Below are positions 33,977 to 41,999 of a DNA stretch of 64,000 bases, piece by piece; the first letter of the stretch is position 1; every line of letters begins with the position of its first letter. This DNA is from Rothia endophytica. Lineage in GTDB: Bacteria; Actinomycetota; Actinomycetes; Actinomycetales; Micrococcaceae. Position numbers and translations under genes: made by a program. The notes beneath the pieces are model-generated. The model had not been told where the DNA came from. It worked only from the letters and a program-made list of their open reading frames with translations, and made no database searches. Where the stretch lies: the NCBI RefSeq assembly GCF_928381505.1, contig NZ_CAKMSJ010000007.1, forward strand, positions 61,636 through 125,635, read 5' to 3'.

Positions 33977-34720
33977 ATGCATAAGTCACCTCAAACAGGT
34001 GGTGAGCCCCGAACCCTCATCATTATGCCCGCATGGAATGAAGAGGAAGTCATCGGTGGCACTATCACCGAGCTGTACCGAATGATGCCCGATATTGACC
34101 TGGTGGTGGTCAATGACGGATCTACGGATAACACCTCTGCTATTGCTCGGGCAGCCGGTGCGTTTGTGATTGATTTGCCCTACAACATGGGTATTGGTGG
34201 TGCTCTTCGCACCGGTTATAAGTACGCTCGCCGTATGAACTACGACCGTGCAATCCAGGTGGACGCCGACGGTCAGCATGACCCCAAGGGTATCCGTACC
34301 GTTCTGGCTGGTTTGGATGACGGCACCGATATTTCCATTGGTTCACGTTTTGCTGAAGCCACCAACTATAAAGTGAAGGGCCCCCGCAAATGGGCCATGG
34401 TTGTTCTGGCCTTCATGTTCACCCGTATCTCGGGTGAGAAGTTTACCGATGCTACCAGTGGTTTTCGTGCTGCTAATAAGCGCGCTATTGCCCAGTACTG
34501 TGAGCACCTTCCCGCTGAGTATCTCGGTGACTGCATTGATGCCTGTGTCATGGCGATCCGTGCTGGTTTGACGGTTAAGCAGGTGCCCGTGGAGATGCGT
34601 GAGCGTCAGGCTGGTACCCCTTCATCTAACCCCTGGAAGTCAGCTGTCTATCTGGTGCGTTCCTTCTTCTCTTTCGGTATGTCGATGACTCGAACCAAAA
34701 CCTCTGTGGGGGGTAAGTAA
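33977..34720 (+). CDS. Family 2 glycosyltransferase (dolichyl-phosphate mannosyltransferase-like)
   Basis: The 247-residue GT-A enzyme has IIMPAWNEEEVIGG, the nucleotide-binding VVNDGSTDNT and the metal-binding AIQVDADGQHD. It has no C-terminal membrane helices, so it acts at the cytoplasmic face. Relatives transfer a sugar to polyprenyl phosphate. DUF2304 follows after 3 bases, a pairing often seen. The start ATG has a TAGGAGACTCTAGATTT region upstream. Confidence 0.9.
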   Translation: MHKSPQTGGEPRTLIIMPAWNEEEVIGGTITELYRMMPDIDLVVVNDGSTDNTSAIARAAGAFVIDLPYNMGIGGALRTGYKYARRMNYDRAIQVDADGQHDPKGIRTVLAGLDDGTDISIGSRFAEATNYKVKGPRKWAMVVLAFMFTRISGEKFTDATSGFRAANKRAIAQYCEHLPAEYLGDCIDACVMAIRAGLTVKQVPVEMRERQAGTPSSNPWKSAVYLVRSFFSFGMSMTRTKTSVGGK

Positions 34721-34723
34721 ACC

Positions 34724-35098
34724 ATGGCCGTAAATATCTTTTTTCTGATTCTTACCCTCTGCCTGGTCATCATGGTCTTGGCGCAGGTGCGCAACCAGAA
34801 AATGAAGGAGAAGTACGCTGCCTTATGGCTAATTGTTTCTGCCATCATTGTAGTGCTGACTGTTTTCCCCAAACTCCTTGACTGGTTAGCTGATCTGGTA
34901 GGTATCGAAACTCCGGTTAATCTGCTCTTTCTGCTTGCGATTATTATGCTCATCGGAGTGACCCTACACCTGACTCAAGCCCTCTCACGATTGACAGAGG
35001 ACACACGAATTTTGGCTGAAGCAGCAGCAATCAAGGATCTAGAGGTCCGCCAGCTACAAGACCGTGTGGCTGCCATGGAGAACCGGTTTGAGAATTAA
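34724..35098 (+). CDS. DUF2304 membrane protein
   Basis: The 124-residue protein has three membrane helices and the DUF2304 pattern (KMKEKYAALWLIVSAIIVVL, ETPVNLLFLLAIIML, LTQALSRLTEDTR), ending in a helical cytoplasmic tail. Genes of this kind usually sit beside a family 2 glycosyltransferase, as here, and are thought to help recycle or flip lipid-linked sugars. Biochemical function is not established. Confidence 0.87.
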   Translation: MAVNIFFLILTLCLVIMVLAQVRNQKMKEKYAALWLIVSAIIVVLTVFPKLLDWLADLVGIETPVNLLFLLAIIMLIGVTLHLTQALSRLTEDTRILAEAAAIKDLEVRQLQDRVAAMENRFEN

Positions 35099-35105
35099 GT
35101 AACCA

Positions 35106-36386
35106 ATGTCTGAAGAATTTCAGAGTACACCGCCGGTGATTACAAGAAAGCAATCCTTAGGGATTGCTTTTTCGTCAATCGTTGGAGCGCTTGCTGTTTT
35201 TGCGGTGACCGTCATAACCTCTAAAGTGCTGAGCCCGCAAGATAACGCACAGTTTTTAGTTTTCTGGGCTCTCATGTTCGGCACTTTCGGGGCTCTGTTA
35301 GGTATACAACAAGAAGTGACTCGTGCCAGCGGTAGCAGTCAACTGTCTAGCGCCAAGGCGGGGCGCGGGGCAAGGCTGCTACCTCTTGCTGCCCTCTGGG
35401 GAAGTGCCATTGCTTTGCTTCTGGTGACGACTTCCCCCCTGTGGGGCCAGAGAATCCTTGGGGAAAACTATCTCATGCCGGTATTGGTGATAGCTGGTGG
35501 AGCTATTCTCTACGCCTGCCATGTGACGGTTGTCGGTGCAGCTGCCGGCACCGGCCAATGGACAATTTTTGCCTGGTTGGGCAGCTGGGAAGCCCTCATT
35601 CGTCTTGCACTCGTAGCTCTGGTCGCCTTAACCTTCGGCTCCCTTTGGGGCTTTCAATACGCAGTTCTTGCTCCGGTGATTTTATGGCTGCTGCTGTTCA
35701 CGGTGTCATCAAATGGGCGTCGACTAGGTTCAGTGAGGGGTGATACGTCTGCCTCTCGGTCAATGCGCACCCTTGGTTGGTCAATTCTTACCTCCGCTGC
35801 ATATGCAGTGATGGTCACCGGGTTTCCCGTTATTCTCAAAGTATCAGTAGGGCAAACCCGGGGCGCCGAAGAGGCTCTGCTACTCGCTGCCCTCATCCTA
35901 GGTATCAGTATTACGCGTGCCCCCATCATGATTCCACTACAGATGTTCCAAGGTGTTGCGATCTCTGCTTTCCTGCGCCAACAGCACCGGCCCCTAGCTG
36001 CTTTGGCGAAGCCCCTCATCGCGTTGGCCGGAATTGGCGTGCTAGGCGCTGTGGCAGCCTATCTAGTGGGCCCCTTTCTTTTCAACCTGCTCTACGCCAA
36101 CTACGCCGGTGTGCTCTCCCCCTTCACACTAAGTGCCCTCACCCTGGCATCCGCCGTCATGGCGATGGTGGTGTTGACGGGGACCGCCAGTTTGGCAAGC
36201 GGCAAGCACGTACTTTATCTGACAGGTTGGGCTCTTACTGTTCTTGTGGCGCTGGCCTGTCTTTATCTTCCCCTTGATCTTGCGCTACGTTCTATCATTG
36301 GCCTTATCGCGGGACCATCTGCGGGCGTTATTATTCACTTGGGCGGACTAGCCCTGCGTTCAAAGGACACCACATCAGATGTATGA
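35106..36386 (+). CDS. Polysaccharide flippase-like membrane protein (MOP/Wzx type)
   Basis: The 426-residue protein has about 12-14 membrane helices, including RKQSLGIAFSSIVGALAVFAV at the start and VLSPQDNAQFLVFWALMFG. The overall pattern is that of polysaccharide-transport flippases that move lipid-linked glycans outward. It has little conserved motif content, so assignment rests on topology and context. Its end overlaps the next glycosyltransferase by 8 bases. Confidence 0.75.
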   Translation: MSEEFQSTPPVITRKQSLGIAFSSIVGALAVFAVTVITSKVLSPQDNAQFLVFWALMFGTFGALLGIQQEVTRASGSSQLSSAKAGRGARLLPLAALWGSAIALLLVTTSPLWGQRILGENYLMPVLVIAGGAILYACHVTVVGAAAGTGQWTIFAWLGSWEALIRLALVALVALTFGSLWGFQYAVLAPVILWLLLFTVSSNGRRLGSVRGDTSASRSMRTLGWSILTSAAYAVMVTGFPVILKVSVGQTRGAEEALLLAALILGISITRAPIMIPLQMFQGVAISAFLRQQHRPLAALAKPLIALAGIGVLGAVAAYLVGPFLFNLLYANYAGVLSPFTLSALTLASAVMAMVVLTGTASLASGKHVLYLTGWALTVLVALACLYLPLDLALRSIIGLIAGPSAGVIIHLGGLALRSKDTTSDV

Positions 36387-37404
36387 CCTGACCGTAATTC
36401 TGGCTATCTATAATATGCAAGACCACCTTGCACGCTGCCTTGACAGTGTTCTTGCACAGACCAGACTAGAAACAATGCGGCTACGCCTCTTATGCATTGA
36501 CGATGGTTCAACTGACCAAACGAGCAAAATTTTAGCGGAATACTCCACGCGGTATCCTTGGATCGAAGTGCACCATAAGGAGAACGGTGGCGTTTCGTCA
36601 GCTCGTAACCTGGGGTTGGATCTAGTAGAGCGCTCTACCTATGTCACTTTCTTAGACCCGGATGACACATGGCAGCCTGACTATCTTGAGGCTGTTTCAC
36701 GGGGTATGGAGGCTGGAAAAGACACGATTTTCTTCAACATTAATCTTGTGGATGCCAACGGCGACTTAGTCAAAGAGCTTGAGGTCTGCCCAGAATACAG
36801 GAACCTTGATGCTGAAAGCGCTCGCCGACGCATGATTTTGTCTAAGCCAGCTTCTTGGACCAGGGTTCACCGTACTGAATTGTATGAGGCCAACAGATTT
36901 CCGGTGGGCCGCATCTATGAAGATCTTGCGCTCATGCCTTACGTGACATCCCAATCTGCCTCCATATACTATGCACCGGAGTATGTTTATAACTATGTGA
37001 TCGATGTGAATAACTCGATTATGAATTCCTCAAAATCCGCTATTTTTGATATCTACCCGGCGCTTGGTTACTTGTGGGAGAAATTTGGGGATTCAGCACC
37101 GGCTTACAGAGATGAGTTGCAGTACTTGATGCTGGAACATCTAGGTATTGGGCAAACCTATCGGCTCCTAGGGTACCGTCAAGCAACAGCAGCTGACTAT
37201 CAGCGCATCATAGATACCTTGCGGCAATGCTTTGGAAAAAGGTGGCGTCACAATATCTACATCCGCCAGGGCGTACAAAAAACCAATGTGAACTCTAAAC
37301 TTTCCCTCGTGATACCCCAGGTGTTCTTAGCTTTTGATTTAGGTGCTCTCAGAATCATTCCTACCCTCGCCACTTTGATACGAAAGATTCCTAGGTCATC
37401 CTGA
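36379..37404 (+). CDS. Family 2 glycosyltransferase
   Basis: The 341-residue GT-A enzyme begins YDLTVILAIYNMQDHLARCLDS, with LLCIDDGSTDQT, the acceptor-side GGVSSARNLGLD and the DxD-like VTFLDPDDTW. The C-terminal half is typical of glycosyltransferases that extend capsular or teichoic-acid-type chains. It overlaps the flippase gene by 8 bases. A weak hairpin (CCAGC/GCTGG near 37427-37441) followed by A/T-rich sequence lies after it, so a transcript may end or pause there. Confidence 0.88.
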   Translation: MYDLTVILAIYNMQDHLARCLDSVLAQTRLETMRLRLLCIDDGSTDQTSKILAEYSTRYPWIEVHHKENGGVSSARNLGLDLVERSTYVTFLDPDDTWQPDYLEAVSRGMEAGKDTIFFNINLVDANGDLVKELEVCPEYRNLDAESARRRMILSKPASWTRVHRTELYEANRFPVGRIYEDLALMPYVTSQSASIYYAPEYVYNYVIDVNNSIMNSSKSAIFDIYPALGYLWEKFGDSAPAYRDELQYLMLEHLGIGQTYRLLGYRQATAADYQRIIDTLRQCFGKRWRHNIYIRQGVQKTNVNSKLSLVIPQVFLAFDLGALRIIPTLATLIRKIPRSS

Positions 37405-37513
37405 TTTTTGAACGAGGCTAACCTCCCAGCCTGAAGCTGGGCTATTACTTTTACGCAAATAGATGTCCCTGTGAGCGTGGGGCGGGTGTGGGGTCGCGGT
37501 GTAGCATGGGGGT

Positions 37514-38533
37514 ATGCCAAGTTTAATCCCCTCTGTGAGACAAGAGTCTGCAGTTTTATCTGTGGTTGTCCCTGCCTATAACGAAGGGGAGGGCATTCGT
37601 TCTTTCCATGACTCCCTTTTGATGCCAGCGCTTAGGCAACTGAAAGATATTTTAGCTGTATCAGGCGAAAATCCTTATGAGATTGTTTATGTCAATGACG
37701 GGAGTACTGATACCACGCTTGAAAAACTGCAATCTATAGCTGAGACCGCTTCTTACATCAAAGTAGTCAATCTATCTCGCAATTTTGGCAAAGAAGTGGC
37801 AACAACTGCCGGTATCGAAGCGGCTAGCGGCCAGGGTGTGCTCATTATGGATGCTGACGGACAGCATCCTCCAGCCTGTATTGAAAGATTTGTTGACCTA
37901 TGGCAGAAGGGACATCAAGTTATCGTTGGTGTCCGCTCAAATGACGCTGGCGGGTTCATCAAAACCCAGGGCTCAAAACTGTTTTACCGTGTTCTCAACT
38001 CTATATCTGATCAACAAACAGTTCCACGTTCCACTGATTTTCGTCTTCTAGACCGCGAGGTAGTCGATGCCTTTCTGCGATTTGATGAGCGTAACCGCAT
38101 CACTAGAGGTCTCATTGATTGGCTCGGATTTCAAAGGGAGTATGTTGAATTTGCAGCACCCGATCGGCTTGCCGGTGAGGCCACCTATAGTTTAAGAAAA
38201 TTGGTGGGGTTGGCTCTCAACAGCTTCATTACAATGAGCACAAAGCCACTCTTTGCTTTTGGTTACCTGGGCTTGTTAATTACCCTTCTAGCTGCTCTAA
38301 CTGGGGGTGTCATCATTTTACAGCAGTTCCTCTTGGGCGATCCCATGGGATGGGATATTAGTGGTTCGGCAATGGTTGGTATTTTGGTGACATTCTTGGT
38401 AGGGCTCTTACTGGTTGCACAGGGGATGTTAGCTGTTTATCTCTCCCACATATATGTGCAAGCTCAGGGACGCCCCCTCTACGCCGTGGATCGTTCTTCA
38501 TCACGGAACCTGTACGAGAGTAAAGATGTATAG
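37514..38533 (+). CDS. GtrB-like polyprenyl-phosphate glycosyltransferase
   Basis: The 339-residue protein has a GT2 domain with SVVVPAYNEGEGIRSF, IVYVNDGSTDTT, VVNLSRNFGKEVATTAGIE and LIMDADGQHPP. Two C-terminal membrane helices follow (about 245-310). This is the layout of GtrB/ArnC-type enzymes that attach a sugar to undecaprenyl phosphate. GtrA and a GtrC-like protein follow with overlaps, completing a three-part system that decorates a surface polymer. Ribosome binding site at the ATG is weak. Confidence 0.9.
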   Translation: MPSLIPSVRQESAVLSVVVPAYNEGEGIRSFHDSLLMPALRQLKDILAVSGENPYEIVYVNDGSTDTTLEKLQSIAETASYIKVVNLSRNFGKEVATTAGIEAASGQGVLIMDADGQHPPACIERFVDLWQKGHQVIVGVRSNDAGGFIKTQGSKLFYRVLNSISDQQTVPRSTDFRLLDREVVDAFLRFDERNRITRGLIDWLGFQREYVEFAAPDRLAGEATYSLRKLVGLALNSFITMSTKPLFAFGYLGLLITLLAALTGGVIILQQFLLGDPMGWDISGSAMVGILVTFLVGLLLVAQGMLAVYLSHIYVQAQGRPLYAVDRSSSRNLYESKDV

Positions 38534-38933
38534 TCTGATTCGTAGAAACAAAACTCTGGCTCGTTACCTATTCGTCGGGGGAACGGGTGTACTTTTTGAA
38601 CTTGTTGTTATTTTTGTGATGGTTCGCGTTTTCTCATCCAGCGACAGCCTGGCGGTAACGATGAGCTACTGGTTAGGCGTACTGGTCTCCTTCTTGTTGC
38701 AAAAATTTTTCGCTTTTAAAAGTAGAGATGTCAGAGCGAAGACAGTAACTCGCCAAATTATATTTTTCGGTTTTTTGCTGGTATTTAATTATATTTTCAC
38801 TCTTGCTTTTGTGCAGCTAACCGGTGAAATAATAAACATTTATCTCGCTCGAATAATCGCCTTGGTGATTACAACTATGTGGAACTTCTATGTTTACAAA
38901 AAGATTATATTTAAGAATGGAAACCGTGCGTAA
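38526..38933 (+). CDS. gtrA: GtrA-family membrane protein
   Basis: The 135-residue protein has four membrane helices and the GtrA pattern ARYLFVGGTGVLFELVVIFV, YWLGVLVSFLLQKFFAFKS and ITTMWNFYVYKKIIF. GtrA proteins are believed to flip the lipid-linked sugar made by GtrB. Its ATG at 38526 overlaps the GtrB-like stop by 8 bases. A longer in-frame opening at 38454 lies inside that gene and is unlikely. A+T content is higher here than in the flanking genes. Confidence 0.9.
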   Translation: MYSLIRRNKTLARYLFVGGTGVLFELVVIFVMVRVFSSSDSLAVTMSYWLGVLVSFLLQKFFAFKSRDVRAKTVTRQIIFFGFLLVFNYIFTLAFVQLTGEIINIYLARIIALVITTMWNFYVYKKIIFKNGNRA

Positions 38934-40437
38934 TTCTTTAAATTTCTTTACAGGCTCGATTTCTGATAATCTTCAAAAATCCAGTGGGCACTCCTGGTTA
39001 GTTCCGGCGCTTTCTGCCTTGGGGCTGGCGGTCACTTCCTTCTTCATATACTTTGCGCTCAACGCTAGTATGATCGCTGATGACTTCAGCTACTTCAATA
39101 TCTATATGGGTTTCGGTAACCCGGTAGTTTATGTTGCTGATCACTACATGACCCATAATGGTCGCATTGGCCAGGCGTCACTCTTTGCCTTTACTTTTGC
39201 CATTTTTGGCAAAGCTTCAGTCCAAATTGTCCCCATACTGCTTTTATTTGCACTGATTTCCGCTACTGCTTATCTACTGCGCAGTTTTTTCCCCTTGGGG
39301 CACTCCCCTTGGTTGGTTTCTCACAGCGTTGCGGCCCTGCTAGTCACCGGCGCACTCGTTCTCTCACCCAGCATGTTTGATTCTTACCTGTGGTTGACGT
39401 CCAGCACTGTCTACCTGGGTGGCCTTTCGTTTACCCTACTTGCATACTGTTTCGCTGCCTATCTTCTAAGATCCGGGGTGACGCCTATAAGAGTGGCACT
39501 CCTCTCTGTGCTAACACTGTGGGCTGGGATGTTTACCGAGCCCCTGGCGGTCTGCACCGGGATTCTAGGGTTTGCCATGGCAGTGTGGGGTTTTTACTGC
39601 AGGAATATATCGGCTCGACTTGCCGGGTTATCTCTGTGGGTGGGGTCAATGGCGGCCTTCATCATCGTCTACTTCTCACCGGGTACCGCCGTTCGTAGGC
39701 GAGACCTTGGAATTGATGTTTCTCTCAACAAAATTGTTGAGACCATACCGTATAACTTTTCATTATTCTTTAATAATTCTCAATGGTGGGGTTATCTTCT
39801 TATTGCTGTTGCAGGTATTGCTCTTTATTTCTTTAGCTCCCAAACATCGTGGGTTCGCTCTTCCCCTTTGAGACTCCTGGCTACTTCAGGTGCAATTCTT
39901 TTTCTCTACTTTTTTGGCCACATGCTTGTCAGCATGATGGGAATACCCCATCTTGCCTTTAGATCGTTCAGCACCCCTGCCTTTGCTGTAGGAATCTGCT
40001 CTTTCTTGGTGGTGTTAGCGGCGATGAGCCCCGTAGTAAAACACTCGTCTGAAGCTTTCACCCTAAGGTTTGCAGGGCTGCTGCTGGCGCTAGCCCTCAT
40101 CCCAGGTTGGAACTACATTCAGACCATTAGTTCAGCACTTACACTGCGGTCAGATCATCTTGAGCTTCGTGAAAAATCAATCGCAGAACAGGTTGAAGCA
40201 AAAGGACAGGGCTCACCCATTGAGATCGTTCCCGTTCGTATCGCGCTGGTGAGTCAAGCGGTAGATCTAAACCCTAATACTCGGTCACAAATTGGTTGGG
40301 CAGTACGTTCCATCAGCGAGTGGTATGGCCTTAATCCCGACCAAATTTCTATTGTGACTGAACCATCTGATTATTGTTTGCCGGAGAGTCCACTTTTGAA
40401 ACCTGAGCTAATTTGTTCTCAGGTCCCCGCCCCCTAG
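38917..40437 (+). CDS. GtrC-like (DUF6056-type) polytopic membrane protein, probable glycosyltransferase
   Basis: The protein has about 506 residues with 10 or more membrane helices. After the first helix comes an acidic loop with MIADDFSYFN and HYMTHNGRIGQ, the type of acidic motif that marks GT-C transferases and DUF6056 proteins. It would transfer the lipid-linked sugar to a polymer outside the membrane. I prefer ATG 38917, which overlaps the gtrA end; 38890 is possible. It is the last gene of the cluster. The transferase role is inferred from motif and neighbours. Confidence 0.75.
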   Translation: METVRNSLNFFTGSISDNLQKSSGHSWLVPALSALGLAVTSFFIYFALNASMIADDFSYFNIYMGFGNPVVYVADHYMTHNGRIGQASLFAFTFAIFGKASVQIVPILLLFALISATAYLLRSFFPLGHSPWLVSHSVAALLVTGALVLSPSMFDSYLWLTSSTVYLGGLSFTLLAYCFAAYLLRSGVTPIRVALLSVLTLWAGMFTEPLAVCTGILGFAMAVWGFYCRNISARLAGLSLWVGSMAAFIIVYFSPGTAVRRRDLGIDVSLNKIVETIPYNFSLFFNNSQWWGYLLIAVAGIALYFFSSQTSWVRSSPLRLLATSGAILFLYFFGHMLVSMMGIPHLAFRSFSTPAFAVGICSFLVVLAAMSPVVKHSSEAFTLRFAGLLLALALIPGWNYIQTISSALTLRSDHLELREKSIAEQVEAKGQGSPIEIVPVRIALVSQAVDLNPNTRSQIGWAVRSISEWYGLNPDQISIVTEPSDYCLPESPLLKPELICSQVPAP

Positions 40438-40598
40438 CAGCCTGTTTTTCAGAGAGTGAACTCAGCATGCGGGATGACGCACCTCGAATGTTGACCTCTG
40501 TGCGACCTCGGCCATAGAGTAGCGCCTATGTTCGGCACAGCGTCACCAGGCAGGTGCTGACAAGCCCTAACACACACTTTTACACCGGGGGAGCCACT

Positions 40599-41912
40599 AT
40601 GAGTGCACCAGCCCAGCAGAAATCGCCACGCAGAGCGGCTTTGGCCTCCTGGATTGGCTCTGCCCTGGAATACTACGATTTCGCGGTATTTGGCACTGCG
40701 GCTGCCCTGGTGTTGGGGCCAATCTTTTTCCCCGATGACGCTGCCGCCGCGGGCATCCTCAAATCTATGATGGTGTTGGGAGTTGCCTACGTGGTGCGCC
40801 CCCTCGGCGCCCTGCTCATGGGCCCCCTGGGTGACCGCTTTGGCAGGAAATTTGTGCTGATGCTGACCCTCTTTATGATGGGTGCTGCTACCTTTGCCAT
40901 CGGTTGCCTACCCACCTACGACCAGGCGGGTATTATCGCCCCCATTCTGCTGGTTATCTGCCGTGCCCTGCAGGGGCTCTCGGCATCCGGCGAGCAGGCC
41001 AGCGCTATCTCCATGTCCCTGGAGCACTCCCATGACCACCAGCGAGCCTTCACGACCTCCTGGACGCTGCACGGCACCCAGTTCGGCTCCCTGCTGGCCA
41101 CCGCCGTCTTTCTGCCCTTCGCAGCTCTACCCGAGGAGCAGCTGCTGAGCTGGGGCTGGCGCGTCCCCTTCTGGCTCTCAGCTTTTGTGGTGGTCGCTGC
41201 CTGGATTATCCGCCGCCGTCTCGAAGAAGCCCCGCGCTTCACTGAAACCCGTGAACAGGCCGTGGTGTCCGTTCGTCGAGTCACCCCGCTGGGTCAGGTT
41301 TTCTCCAGCCATAAGCGCGCGGTCATCACCGTAGCCCTCTGCGCCATGGTTAACACCGTCAACATGGTCTTCACAACCTTCTCCATCTCCTTTGCCACCA
41401 AGGGCCACGGCATCGAATCCTCCACTATGCTCTGGGTACCCATCGCCTCCAACGGCCTCAGCCTCCTAGCCATACCTCTGTGGGCGCTTCTTGCCGATAA
41501 GGTGGGGCGCAAGCCCATCTTCGCTCTCGGAGCTTTGGTGGCTGGCGGGCTCATGTTCCCCTACCTACATGCCATCACCGAGGGCAATATTCCCCTGGTC
41601 TTCATTTTCGGGGTACTGATGCACGGCGCTTTCTACTCTATGGCCAACGGTATTTGGCCCTCTTTCTACGGCGAAATGTTCCCCACCGCAGTACGCGTGA
41701 CCGGTCTAGCCCTAGGTACCCAAATCGGGTTTGCCCTCTCTGGTGGAATTGCGCCTGCAGCTGCTACAGCCCTCGCCGGGGACGATCTCGCCAGCTGGGT
41801 TGGCCCTGCCACCTTTACCGCCGCGATGGCACTCCTTGCCAGCCTGGTTGCCCTGAGCACCCGCGAAACCGGCAAACTTACCTTGGTGCAGATTGACGGC
41901 GACCAGAAGTAA
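40599..41912 (+). CDS. MFS transporter, metabolite:H+ symporter (MHS) family
   Basis: The 437-residue, 12-helix transporter opens with ALASWIGSALEYYDFAVFGTAAAL, a strong MHS signature. The MFS loop motif GPLGDRFGRK lies between helices 2 and 3 and is repeated as ADKVGRKPIF. MHS proteins carry small organic acids or osmolytes such as shikimate, citrate, proline or betaine; the substrate here is unknown. ATG 40599 has GGGGGAG 5 bases upstream; the frame opens at 40554. It ends at a branched terminator. Confidence 0.9.
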   Translation: MSAPAQQKSPRRAALASWIGSALEYYDFAVFGTAAALVLGPIFFPDDAAAAGILKSMMVLGVAYVVRPLGALLMGPLGDRFGRKFVLMLTLFMMGAATFAIGCLPTYDQAGIIAPILLVICRALQGLSASGEQASAISMSLEHSHDHQRAFTTSWTLHGTQFGSLLATAVFLPFAALPEEQLLSWGWRVPFWLSAFVVVAAWIIRRRLEEAPRFTETREQAVVSVRRVTPLGQVFSSHKRAVITVALCAMVNTVNMVFTTFSISFATKGHGIESSTMLWVPIASNGLSLLAIPLWALLADKVGRKPIFALGALVAGGLMFPYLHAITEGNIPLVFIFGVLMHGAFYSMANGIWPSFYGEMFPTAVRVTGLALGTQIGFALSGGIAPAAATALAGDDLASWVGPATFTAAMALLASLVALSTRETGKLTLVQIDGDQK

Positions 41913-41917
41913 AAAAT

Positions 41918-41984
41918 AAAGTACCCGCTTCATCCAAGAAGTACCCACTACGGTGGGTACCTCGCAGACGAAGCGGGTACTTTT
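41918..41984. terminator. Branched bidirectional terminator
   Basis: AAAGTACCCGCTTC (41918-41931) pairs with GAAGCGGGTACTTT (41970-41983). An inner stem-loop GTACCCAC/GTGGGTAC lies at 41941-41960. T-runs lie at the end on the plus strand and at the start on the minus strand, so it can serve both convergent genes. Confidence 0.88.
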
Positions 41985-41999
41985 ATGCCCGAAGGTAGG

